This document shows positions 1 to 6,738 of a stretch of DNA of 16,582 nt, piece by piece. The notes under the pieces were generated by a model. It ran no database searches. It saw nothing but the letters and a program-made list of their open reading frames with translations, and was not told the origin of the DNA. The DNA is from Verrucomicrobiia bacterium (GTDB taxonomy: Bacteria; Verrucomicrobiota; Verrucomicrobiia; Verrucomicrobiales; Akkermansiaceae): assembly GCA_947460915.1 (NCBI GenBank), contig CANHKJ010000036.1, positions 1 through 16,582 on the forward strand, written 5' to 3'. The position numbers were made by a program, and so were the translations under genes. The first letter of the stretch is position 1. Every line of letters starts with the position of its first letter.

Positions 1-236
1 ATGATCTTGCCATTGGCTCCTTCCACGGAGACATCGACGTGAAGCATGGTCACGCGATCGACGGCGGTGCCACCAAACTTGTAGGGCATGCGATACTTGT
101 GCTCGATGAATTTCATGTTCACCTCGCGAATGCGAATGCCCTTGTGATCGGGCGTGGTGTGGATCGCAGGCGCGGCCCCGATGGTCCAGATGGACCCGAG
201 CGCGGCGCTACCATGGAGAAAATCTCTGCGTGTCAT
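1..236 (-). CDS. Enolase-superfamily (mandelate racemase-like) protein with Tat signal, N-terminal part only
   Basis: The gene starts at the ATG complementary to 234-236 and leaves the window after 78 codons. Seen: the protein opens with TRRDFL, a twin-arginine motif, then a short hydrophobic stretch ending AAPA, so Tat export with cleavage near residue 24 is likely. The mature part begins with IREVNMKFIEHKYRMPYKFG and continues GGTAVDRVTMLHVDVSVEG. This matches the capping domain at the N-terminus of mandelate racemase/muconate lactonizing enzymes, where an early strand is followed by a substrate-specificity loop. The barrel domain with the metal ligands and catalytic lysines lies outside the window, so the reaction cannot be read. 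Such secreted enolase-superfamily proteins occur in Planctomycetota and Verrucomicrobiota; a role in sugar-acid catabolism is inference. It is transcribed away from the AlkB-like gene. The reading frame is convincing; the family call is moderate. Confidence 0.7.
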   Translation of the reverse strand, partial: MTRRDFLHGSAALGSIWTIGAAPAIHTTPDHKGIRIREVNMKFIEHKYRMPYKFGGTAVDRVTMLHVDVSVEGANGKI

Positions 237-530
237 GCTGTTATCATCGGCAATCGTAGCTCTGCGGCAAGGGAAAAGTGGGACTTTAAAGCGCAGGCAG
301 GGCTATCAAGTGAAAGAGCAGTGCTTAATCTTTCAGGTTACGTGTATATCAGACGAGTTGTTGATGAAGTGCATCTATCACTTTTGCTCGATGCCCTTAT
401 CCTTGTCCGTCCATCGTCACCCAATCGCCGCAAAAGTATTCCTCAACGAAAGGCGAGTTTGAACGGCATAGTCGCATTGTGCCGTCTTCCGCTTGCATTG
501 GCGAAAAACCAGTCGTATTTTTCCACCGCC
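237..530. other. Divergent intergenic region between the enolase-superfamily gene and the AlkB-like gene
   Basis: About 294 nt lie between two divergent start codons, so both promoters should be here. I could not assign convincing -35/-10 pairs. Short frames on both strands have no protein-like composition and no ribosome-binding site. The AlkB frame is open upstream across this stretch, but the upstream residues do not resemble the family N-terminus. No terminator-like hairpin or repeat was seen. Confidence 0.5.
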
Positions 531-1139
531 ATGACTAATCTTTTCTCTCCTGATCCTCAGCAGAATCTTTTGCCTTACGATGGCGAGGTATTTGATCATG
601 GAGTGATTTTTTCTCCGCGTGAAGCCGATGCGTGGATGGAGGAGTTGCGTCACTCTGTGCCATGGCAGCACGATGAAGTCATGATGTTTGGCAAACGCAT
701 CGTGACGGCGCGTGAGGTGGCGTGGTATGCAGATGCGGGCATCAGCTATCGATACTCTGGCGTGGTGCGCCATCCACATGCTTGGTCGGAACCGCTGTTG
801 GCCCTAAAATCAATCGTCGAAAAACGCTGCGGCGTGGTGTTTCATTCTTGCTTGCTGAACTTATATCATCACGGCGAACAAGGCATGGGCTGGCACAGTG
901 ACGATGAGGCATCGATCGTAGCTCAATCGCCCATTGCCTCGCTAAGCTTTGGTGCCGAGCGCAGGTTTTGCTTCAAGCACAAACGAGAAGCGCGATCCTG
1001 CGGAATAACACTCTCCCATGGTTCCTTACTGGTCATGCGAGAAGCTACTCAGCAATGCTGGTTGCATCGCATCCCGCCGATGAAGGCGGTAAAAACTGCA
1101 CGCATCAACCTGACCTTCCGGCAGATGGTGTTGGGGTGA
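531..1139 (+). CDS. AlkB-like 2-oxoglutarate/Fe(II)-dependent dioxygenase (alkylated nucleic acid repair)
   Basis: The 202-residue product belongs to the 2OG-Fe(II) oxygenase superfamily, AlkB branch closest to the ALKBH2/3-like bacterial proteins. Members remove methyl lesions such as 1-methyladenine and 3-methylcytosine by oxidative demethylation, in the cytoplasm. Seen: LLPYDGEVF near residue 13 (typical N-terminus), PWQHDEV at 44-50, substrate-loop region YRYSGVVRHPHAW at 73-85, iron ligands H122 and D124 in GWHSDDE, the third ligand H179, and the 2-oxoglutarate-binding end RINLTFR (R191, R197). All core residues are present, so the enzyme should be active. The ATG at 531 was chosen because the family N-terminus begins there; the frame is open further upstream, but those residues are not protein-like. 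No Shine-Dalgarno site is visible. Its stop lies 22 nt from that of the convergent YcxB-like gene. It is not linked to an ada-type adaptive-response gene here. Confidence 0.93.
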   Translation: MTNLFSPDPQQNLLPYDGEVFDHGVIFSPREADAWMEELRHSVPWQHDEVMMFGKRIVTAREVAWYADAGISYRYSGVVRHPHAWSEPLLALKSIVEKRCGVVFHSCLLNLYHHGEQGMGWHSDDEASIVAQSPIASLSFGAERRFCFKHKREARSCGITLSHGSLLVMREATQQCWLHRIPPMKAVKTARINLTFRQMVLG

Positions 1140-1161
1140 GCCTGCTGAGTCTCCGTGCAAT

Positions 1162-1653
1162 TTATTTGCCGAGTTTTTTTGCCAGTAACTCCTGTGCTGA
1201 AGCGAGATCCGGTTCGTTGAAAAAACGATGTGGAAGTATGATGGCTAACAACTCGTTTAGATGAATAAGGAGAAGGCCATCTTTGGATTGAAATTTGATG
1301 AATCGTGACCAATTTGTGAGGGCCGGCTGATCGCGGTCATCGTAGGTGTAGATGCCTTCTTCATCCATGTAGCCTTTGATCTCATCATGAATGCGCTTAT
1401 AGCTCGTGTATTGCTTGCGACAACGACGTCGGAAGATAATCGGCGATAGAACTAATAACACTACGATAAAATAAACCGCCAGTGATCCGTAGAAAAAGTC
1501 GATCTGTTCGGCGCTTAGGGCGCGATAGAGGCAATACAATCCCGCCAGTGCGATGATCCCTCGATACCATAACCTGCGCCGGAAGCTGAGGATCTTTTGT
1601 GCGGTTACATACTCGTCGAGTGTAATGGTGCCTTGATAGGGAGTGGAGTTCAT
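1162..1653 (-). CDS. YcxB-like membrane protein
   Basis: The 163-residue product has an N-terminal cytosolic segment, two hydrophobic helices at about residues 32-46 and 55-75 split by a short charged turn, a basic stop (FRRRCRK, 74-80), and a soluble C-terminal domain. The C-terminal stretch ITYDD-like strand at 101-106, then WSRFIKFQSKDGLLLIHL at 115-132 and the ending ILPHRFF, is the pattern of the YcxB-like C-terminal domain (a PH-like beta fold following two TM helices). The biochemical role of the family is unknown. Topology predicts an inner-membrane protein with the beta domain in the cytoplasm. No ribosome-binding site is obvious. The broken frame at 1695-1916 lies just upstream on the same strand. 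The family assignment is fairly secure; the function is open. Confidence 0.75.
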   Translation of the reverse strand: MNSTPYQGTITLDEYVTAQKILSFRRRLWYRGIIALAGLYCLYRALSAEQIDFFYGSLAVYFIVVLLVLSPIIFRRRCRKQYTSYKRIHDEIKGYMDEEGIYTYDDRDQPALTNWSRFIKFQSKDGLLLIHLNELLAIILPHRFFNEPDLASAQELLAKKLGK

Positions 1654-1694
1654 CGTTTTTACCGAGCAGGGTTGTCGCGTTAGTCATAGGGCAG

Positions 1695-1916
1695 CTAGAG
1701 CAGCCCGACAAGTTCAACTTTAATGTCGGCTGGAGTGGACTTGAGGGTCTCAGGGCTGAGTGAGACAGGGCTGGATCGATGCGCCTTCGAATCTTAGAGC
1801 ACCAGATCATCTCCTAGCGATTCGTTGTAGAGGTCATAATCGCGCCCCAGATAAAAACTGGCCAATTTTTCGTAGTCAGAAAACCTAAGGTCTTTGATTA
1901 TGGAGGTCTCAGTCAC
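1695..1916 (-). pseudogene. Small broken gene: two in-frame protein-like halves separated by one TAA
   Basis: Reading the minus strand from a GTG at 1916 gives 40 codons containing IIKDLRFSDYEKLASFYLG and RDYDLYNESLGDDLVL. A TAA then lies at 1794-1796, followed without a frame change by 32 more codons containing SLSPETLKSTPADIKVELVG, ending at a TAG at 1695-1697. Both halves look like real protein, with mixed charge, helix-forming segments and a typical closing helix. This suggests a small gene of about 73 codons with a premature stop, or a gene in which only the first half is used. I do not recognise the family. The aromatic/acidic block RDYDLYNESLGDD faintly recalls small immunity proteins of contact-dependent-inhibition or colicin type, but this is speculation. 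No Shine-Dalgarno site supports the GTG, so the 5' end may be elsewhere. Confidence 0.35.
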
Positions 1917-2028
1917 ACACGAATCGTTGAGTGTCGCAGATATGAGCGGCTGAATGGAGAAACTTGAATTCGCGATGCGCTTTTTTCGACAAAATGACAG
2001 CCTTTCTGGCGTATATGGGCAACTTCTC

Positions 2029-4467
2029 ATGCTTCGCACACTCTCATCTCTGTTTTTTCTGACTGCTGTTGCTTCGGCTCAGTTGCAATTTTCGGGTATC
2101 TATCCGCATCTCGTTCTAACAAACAAAGAAGGCGAATGTGGCACAGGCGCTGTAGTGCCTTGGGCGGATCGTTTGTGGGTGATCACCTATGGACCGCACT
2201 TGCCAAAAGGATCGTCCGATAAACTCTACGAAATCACAAGCGACTTGCAAAAAACCGTGCGTCCTGAGTCGATCGGCGGCACTCCTGCGAACCGCATGAT
2301 TCACGAAGAATCGCAGCAACTTTTCATTGGACCCTACATCATCGATGCCAAGCGCAATGTCCGCACGATCCCTTACAGCACGATGTTTGGTCGTCACACG
2401 GGGCACGCCCGCCATCTCACCGATCCTGCGAGCAAGATCGTCTATGCGACCATGGAAGAAGGCATTTACGAAGTGGATGTAAAAACGCTCGCGGTAACAG
2501 ATTTGTGGATTGATGAGCAATTGCAAATCGGTGGCGCGCAGAAAAAGGGCATCACGGAAAACAAAGAAGGCCGCAAGGCGAACCTGCCCGGATACCACGG
2601 CAAAGGCTTCTATTCGGCCCAAGGCCGCTATGTTTATTCCAACAATGGCGAGCACGGCAACGATGCCAAAGTCAATCCGCGCACGCCCAGCGGTGTGCTT
2701 GCCGAGTGGGATGGCAAGGCCGAGAAATGGACGGTGGTGCGCCGCAATCAATTCACCGAGGTCACTGGCCCAGGTGGTATCATGGGCAAAGCCGAAAGCC
2801 CCGATGCTCCCCTGTGGTCTGTCGGTTGGGATCATCGCTCGTTGATTTTGATGTGCTTGCATCAAGGCAAGTGGACAGCCTATCGATTGCCCAAAGGCTC
2901 GCATTCGTATGACGGTGCCCACGGTTGGAATACCGAGTGGCCACGCATTCGCGACATCGGCGAAAAGGATTTCCTGATGACCATGCACGGCACCTTTTGG
3001 AAGTTTCCGAAAAATTTCACACCTGCTTCATCGGCAGGCATCGCCCCACGTTCGAATTACCTGAAAGTCATTGGCGACTTCTGTGAATGGAATGGCAAGG
3101 TAGTCTTCGGTTGTGACGACACAGCCAAGTCCGAGTTCCTCAACAAACGCAGTGCCAAAGGAGAAATTGCGCCACCGCGTTCGCAATCGAATCTGTGGTT
3201 CGCTTCGCATGAGACCCTCGATCAACTCGGTACACCGATTGGTCGCGGTTCGGTCTGGTTGCAAGATGCGTCAAAGAAAGACCAAGCATCCGATGCTTAC
3301 CTCTTTGCAGGTTACGATCATCGCGCCATGCATTTAGTGCACACTGAAAAGACAGCTGTCGACTTTTTGTTAGAAGTGGATCGCAACGGCGATGGCACAT
3401 GGAGCAAGTTCGAAACGATCAGCGCAGCTCCTGGCAAAACAACCGTGCACAGCTTTGCGAAAGACGCACCAGGCGTGTGGATTCGCGTCACACCGCAACA
3501 AGATTGCGCAAGCGTCACGGCACAATTTACCTATCGCAACGAAGCCCGCCACACCGAGGCTGATGCGAAACTTTTCGCCGGACTGGCCAAGTCGCAAGAT
3601 ACTACTGTGATCAGTGGTCGCATGCGCGCCTTCGATGACGATGCACTCACCTTTGGCTATGTTGCTACGAATGCCGATGGCAGCAGCAATGGTCTCTATG
3701 TCATGAATAACGACATGAAACTCACGCGTAAAGACGATGCCTCTCTCGCTGATAATATCGCAAGAACCACGCGCATGCCCGAGAAAGCCTACAGCGTCGA
3801 TGAGGCTTCGGCATTGCTGATCGACGACAAAGGCCGCCGCTGGCGTTTTCCGCGCGGAGCAGCCGACTATGCGAAACCTGAAGTCATGGCGAAAACTCGC
3901 ATTGCCCGTGAGGTGGCGACCGAGCGCGATTTGCTCAATCTCTGTGGCACCTTTTACGAACTCCCTGCCGAAAATGCTGGCGGCTTTGCGATGGTGCGTC
4001 CTGTTGCCACACACAACTTGATGATCCAAGATTTTTGCTCGTGGCATGGACTGTTTGTGCTCAGCGGCATTAGCAGCCAAGCGACTGACAACAAACACAT
4101 CATCCGCTCCGATGACGGCAAAGCCGCTGTCTGGGTGGGTGCTATTGACGATGCCTGGAAACTCGGCAAAGCCGTCGGCGAAGGTGGTCCATGGAAAAAC
4201 ACCAGCGTCAAGGCGAACGAAAATTCCGATCCCTACCTGATGACCGGCTACGATCGTAAAACGCTCACGCTCGAAGCCGATACAGCTACTACGGTCGTAG
4301 TAGAAGTCGACATCAGTGGCTATGGCGACTGGGTCACCTACGAGAGCCTCGAACTCACTGCCGGAAAATCCCTGCAACACGAGTTCCCCGTAGCTTTCTC
4401 GGCCTACTGGGTGCGCTTCCGGAGCGACAAAGATGCCAAGATTTCTGCACAATTGCGCTACGAGTGA
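2029..4467 (+). CDS. Secreted protein of unknown function with internal duplication
   Basis: The product is 812 residues from the ATG at 2029, chosen because a clean Sec signal peptide follows at once (MLRTLSSLFFLTAVASA, cleavage before Q18). The frame is open 25 codons further upstream, but those lack signal character. I do not recognise a named domain; similar secreted proteins with segments like RRNQFTEVTGPGG occur in Verrucomicrobiota and Planctomycetota. The many short beta-strand and turn segments suggest a beta-propeller or beta-sandwich protein (inference). The protein is internally duplicated. GTFWKFP (321-327) with DFCEWNG (350-356) and AGYDH (427-431) is repeated as GTFYELP (640-646), DFCSWHG (668-674) and TGYDR (739-743). 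Each is followed by an acidic EVD strand, a WxxxE segment and a closing VWIRV/YWVRF strand. LYEITSDLQ (about 66) and LYVMNNDMK (about 556) suggest the duplication covers most of the protein. It is probably periplasmic or extracellular and has no anchor. Confidence 0.85.
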   Translation: MLRTLSSLFFLTAVASAQLQFSGIYPHLVLTNKEGECGTGAVVPWADRLWVITYGPHLPKGSSDKLYEITSDLQKTVRPESIGGTPANRMIHEESQQLFIGPYIIDAKRNVRTIPYSTMFGRHTGHARHLTDPASKIVYATMEEGIYEVDVKTLAVTDLWIDEQLQIGGAQKKGITENKEGRKANLPGYHGKGFYSAQGRYVYSNNGEHGNDAKVNPRTPSGVLAEWDGKAEKWTVVRRNQFTEVTGPGGIMGKAESPDAPLWSVGWDHRSLILMCLHQGKWTAYRLPKGSHSYDGAHGWNTEWPRIRDIGEKDFLMTMHGTFWKFPKNFTPASSAGIAPRSNYLKVIGDFCEWNGKVVFGCDDTAKSEFLNKRSAKGEIAPPRSQSNLWFASHETLDQLGTPIGRGSVWLQDASKKDQASDAYLFAGYDHRAMHLVHTEKTAVDFLLEVDRNGDGTWSKFETISAAPGKTTVHSFAKDAPGVWIRVTPQQDCASVTAQFTYRNEARHTEADAKLFAGLAKSQDTTVISGRMRAFDDDALTFGYVATNADGSSNGLYVMNNDMKLTRKDDASLADNIARTTRMPEKAYSVDEASALLIDDKGRRWRFPRGAADYAKPEVMAKTRIAREVATERDLLNLCGTFYELPAENAGGFAMVRPVATHNLMIQDFCSWHGLFVLSGISSQATDNKHIIRSDDGKAAVWVGAIDDAWKLGKAVGEGGPWKNTSVKANENSDPYLMTGYDRKTLTLEADTATTVVVEVDISGYGDWVTYESLELTAGKSLQHEFPVAFSAYWVRFRSDKDAKISAQLRYE

Positions 4468-4531
4468 TTGGGTGATTTAGCTCTCAAGAAAATTCATTTG
4501 CAGCTGGCGAAAAGCAGTATATTTTTGTCTC

Positions 4532-4789
4532 ATGAAGAAGTTTTTTGCTGCGATTTTTGCACTCTTGAGTGGAATTGTCATTTTTACTCCATTTGATTTG
4601 CCGCCGTTTCCCTTTTTTTTCATCGATGAAGCCATCGCTCTGGTGATATTTACCAAATCCATGGAATACCTTGGCATCGACTTGACTCGATTTATTCCAT
4701 TCCTCCGCACCAAGTCTGGGAAACCGCTTGGGCCTCAGAAGCCTACGGATGTTCCGCCAAGTAAGACTGGACCCACGATCGACGTCTGA
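4532..4789 (+). CDS. Small inner-membrane protein of unknown function
   Basis: The 85-residue product starts with MKKFFAAIFALLSGIVIFTP, a basic N-terminus and hydrophobic helix. A proline-rich turn (FDLPPFPFFFIDEA, about 21-34), a second hydrophobic helix (about 35-55) and a hydrophilic, proline-rich tail follow. The block TPFDLPPFPFFFIDEA loosely resembles the P-x-D-L-x-P ... D-[ED] core of DUF1232/YkvA-type small membrane proteins, but the match is partial and I do not assign the family. No clear Shine-Dalgarno site precedes it. It lies 64 nt after the duplicated secreted protein and 83 nt before the DUF2231-cytochrome gene, all on the same strand, so co-transcription is possible. The frame is convincing because the hydropathy is coherent and start and stop fit the gap well. 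Confidence 0.65.
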   Translation: MKKFFAAIFALLSGIVIFTPFDLPPFPFFFIDEAIALVIFTKSMEYLGIDLTRFIPFLRTKSGKPLGPQKPTDVPPSKTGPTIDV

Positions 4790-4872
4790 GTCGCACGCTG
4801 GCACGAAAAGCAGGAGCCGAACGCATTTTTCCCGAAAGATTGTGCTAGGACTGCGCGTAATTTGATGTATCA

Positions 4873-6402
4873 ATGAATCAACCTATGGAAGAAACCAAAG
4901 CTCGCAAGCCCGTTGTCCTCACTGTTTTGGGCCTGATTACCTGTGTCGCCCTCGTGGCCATGCCCTTTTTGGCTGGTCCACCTTCAGAAGAAACATCGAA
5001 TAACATGATGCGCTTTCTGGGGCGTTTCCACCCCGTGTTGCTGCACTTGCCGATCGGCATGGTGACTTTGGCCATCTTGATGGAGTTCGGCTCGATGATC
5101 ACCCGTCGCGTCTCGACCACCACACGCACCACACTTTTCTTTGCCTCAGCTTCGTCCGTCGTCGCTGTGCTGGCAGGTTTTCTTCTCTTTCAAGGTGAAA
5201 GTGACTGGGCTGAATCAGAAACCGCCAATCGCCACCTCTGGGGCGGTATCATTTTTTCCTGCGTCACCATCCTGGCCTTCATCGTGAAAGCTTGGTCGGA
5301 CGCCGGTGCCTCTGCGGTGTGGTATTATCGCTCCCTGCTCGTTGCCAGTGGAGGTGTAATGGCTTTTGCCAGTCACGATGGTGCATCGCTCACACACGGA
5401 CCTGATTATCTTGCCAAATACGCACCTCCTGCTCTGAAGCCACTTTTGGGTGGTAAGGCTGTGGCTGAGGTTGATGAAAATGCAGCTGCTGCCGATCCAT
5501 TGGTTTATGCAAACGTCGTAGCGCCGATGCTCGAAGAAAAGTGCTGGAAATGCCACAACGAGGAGAAAACCAAGGGCAAGCTGCGCATGGATACCTATGA
5601 GCTTCTGGTCAAAGGCGGCAAAGAAGGTCCCGGACTGGAACCCGGTAAGGCCGATGAAAGCAATATCATCATTCGTTGCGAATTGCCCATCGATGACGAT
5701 GAGCGCATGCCTCCTGACGAAAAACCCGGTCTCACCCCTGAGCAATTGACGGTCATCAAGTGGTGGATCAACAGTGGTGCCTCCAATGAACTCAAGCTCA
5801 GCGAAGCCAATCCGCCCGCCGAAGTGGCGCCTTTGATCAAAGTGTCAACTGCTGTCTCTAAAGCCGCCGATCCTGCTGAAAAAGAAGCAGCCGCTGCGGC
5901 CACTGCCGACCTGGGTGCCAAGCGTGAGGAAATCAAAAAGTCTCTCGGTGAAATCCAAAAAGCTTATCCTGGTGCGGTCCAGTTTGAGTCCCAAGACTCG
6001 AATGGCCTGACCTTCACTGCCGTCAGCATGCGCGGGAAATTTTCCGATGCCGATTTCGAGAAAATCGGTCCTGTGATCGGGTCTCTGGTTGCCGTTGATT
6101 TGTCTGCCTCCGCGATCACCGATGCAGCCCTTGCTTCTCTGACCAACGCGAAAGATCTACGCAGCCTGCGCTTGTCCGAAAGCAAGGTCACCGACATCGG
6201 TATGGATCATGTCGCCAAGTTGCTATCGCTCGAAAGCCTCAACATCTACGGTACAGGCGTGACTGATGCTGGATTACAAAAACTCGCCGCCCTGCCCAAG
6301 CTCAAACGTCTCTATGTTTGGCAAAGTAAGGTGACACCAGCGGGTATTGAGGAGTTGCGCAAAAAACTCCCAGGCTGCGTTGTGGAAGCTGGCTTGCAGT
6401 GA
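4873..6402 (+). CDS. DUF2231 membrane domain + planctomycete-type cytochrome c + leucine-rich repeats
   Basis: The product has 509 residues in three parts. Residues 13-170 hold about five hydrophobic helices. RFHPVLLHLPIGMV at 51-64 is the DUF2231 signature, and H53, H58 and H121 are candidate metal or haem ligands. Residues 207-302 form a planctomycete-type cytochrome c domain. The single CWKCH (C224, C227, H228) binds haem c covalently, GKLRMDT follows, and M279 in ERMPPDEKPGLT is the likely distal ligand. A charged alanine-rich linker (about 330-365) leads to leucine-rich repeats (about 405-500) containing LRSLRLSESKVTD, LESLNIYGTGVTD and LKRLYVWQSKVTP. The last helix of the membrane part should place the haem and LRR domains in the periplasm. 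The function is unknown; electron transfer at the membrane with LRR-mediated binding is inference. An ATG at 4885 is an alternative start. The LRR and haem-domain families also occur in proteins encoded near DUF1501/DUF1553 genes, seen at the right end of this window. Confidence 0.88.
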   Translation: MNQPMEETKARKPVVLTVLGLITCVALVAMPFLAGPPSEETSNNMMRFLGRFHPVLLHLPIGMVTLAILMEFGSMITRRVSTTTRTTLFFASASSVVAVLAGFLLFQGESDWAESETANRHLWGGIIFSCVTILAFIVKAWSDAGASAVWYYRSLLVASGGVMAFASHDGASLTHGPDYLAKYAPPALKPLLGGKAVAEVDENAAAADPLVYANVVAPMLEEKCWKCHNEEKTKGKLRMDTYELLVKGGKEGPGLEPGKADESNIIIRCELPIDDDERMPPDEKPGLTPEQLTVIKWWINSGASNELKLSEANPPAEVAPLIKVSTAVSKAADPAEKEAAAAATADLGAKREEIKKSLGEIQKAYPGAVQFESQDSNGLTFTAVSMRGKFSDADFEKIGPVIGSLVAVDLSASAITDAALASLTNAKDLRSLRLSESKVTDIGMDHVAKLLSLESLNIYGTGVTDAGLQKLAALPKLKRLYVWQSKVTPAGIEELRKKLPGCVVEAGLQ

Positions 6403-6446
6403 GACGGAGTGATCGTTTAATCTATCTTGCGCTCCTTGGTGCAGAT

Positions 6447-6499
6447 TCCATTCGCCAAGCCCAATAAAAATGATGAGGAGGCATGGCGAAATGGATTTT
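6447..6499 (+). terminator. Possible rho-independent terminator after the cytochrome-LRR gene
   Basis: TCCATTCGCCA at 6447-6457 can pair with TGGCGAAATGGA at 6484-6495 (11 base pairs with one bulged A), followed by TTTTG. The loop is long (26 nt), which weakens the call. Its position, 45 nt after the stop at 6402 and before the inverted-repeat element, fits a transcript end. Confidence 0.3.
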
Positions 6500-6516
6500 G
6501 CTAGGGATGTTTATAG

Positions 6517-6627
6517 AACGAAGCGCAGAGATGCAGAGTTCGCGGAGAAAAACGCGGAGAAAAAAGAAGAGTTGATTGAAAAAACTCAGCGTTCGTCTCT
6601 GCGACCTTAGCGACTTTGCGGTTCGTT
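6517..6627. repeat. Intergenic imperfect inverted repeat, GCGCAGAGATGCAGAG family (copy 1)
   Basis: Left arm 6517-6561 and right arm 6583-6627 are inverted copies of each other over 45 positions without gaps, with 32 identities by hand alignment; the 21-nt loop is A-rich. The arms carry CGCAGAGATGCAGAG and, on the other side, TCTCTGCGACC, the run of CGC/AGAG words also found in the element at 14099-14189. Such purine-rich CGCAGAG repeats are scattered between genes in many environmental bacteria, and a REP/MITE-like nature is inference. With the flanks, it fills most of the 336-nt gap 6403-6738, where I see no gene. Transcribed in either direction it would fold into a long imperfect hairpin. 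Confidence 0.65.
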
Positions 6628-6738
6628 GATTTCATCCGCCGCCCCAGAAGGTTCGGCAATTTTTGATGCGCTTGTATTCTCAAGGAAAAGCTTTGCAAAT
6701 GGTAACTGGCATGCTTGAGTCGGCATGTGGCGGACGCG

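Noticed and set aside
39..530. Upstream extension of the AlkB-like frame to an ATG at 39
   Set aside because: It would run antisense across the start of the enolase-superfamily gene, and the added residues do not resemble any AlkB N-terminus.
1397..1810. 137-codon minus-strand frame overlapping the YcxB-like gene
   Set aside because: It is out of frame with the YcxB-like protein, which has membrane helices and a family-like C-terminal domain; the alternative frame has no such pattern.
2116..2988. 290-codon minus-strand frame inside the duplicated secreted protein gene
   Set aside because: It lies antisense to a gene with a signal peptide and coherent internal repeats; its residues have no domain pattern.
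3370..4452. 360-codon minus-strand frame inside the same gene
   Set aside because: Long antisense frames are common opposite genes of this codon use; no motif, signal or ribosome-binding site supports it.
6483..6584. 33-codon frame starting just after an AGGAGG sequence
   Set aside because: The spacing to the ATG is only about 1 nt, and the frame is mostly the inverted repeat, giving low-complexity arginine/lysine residues.
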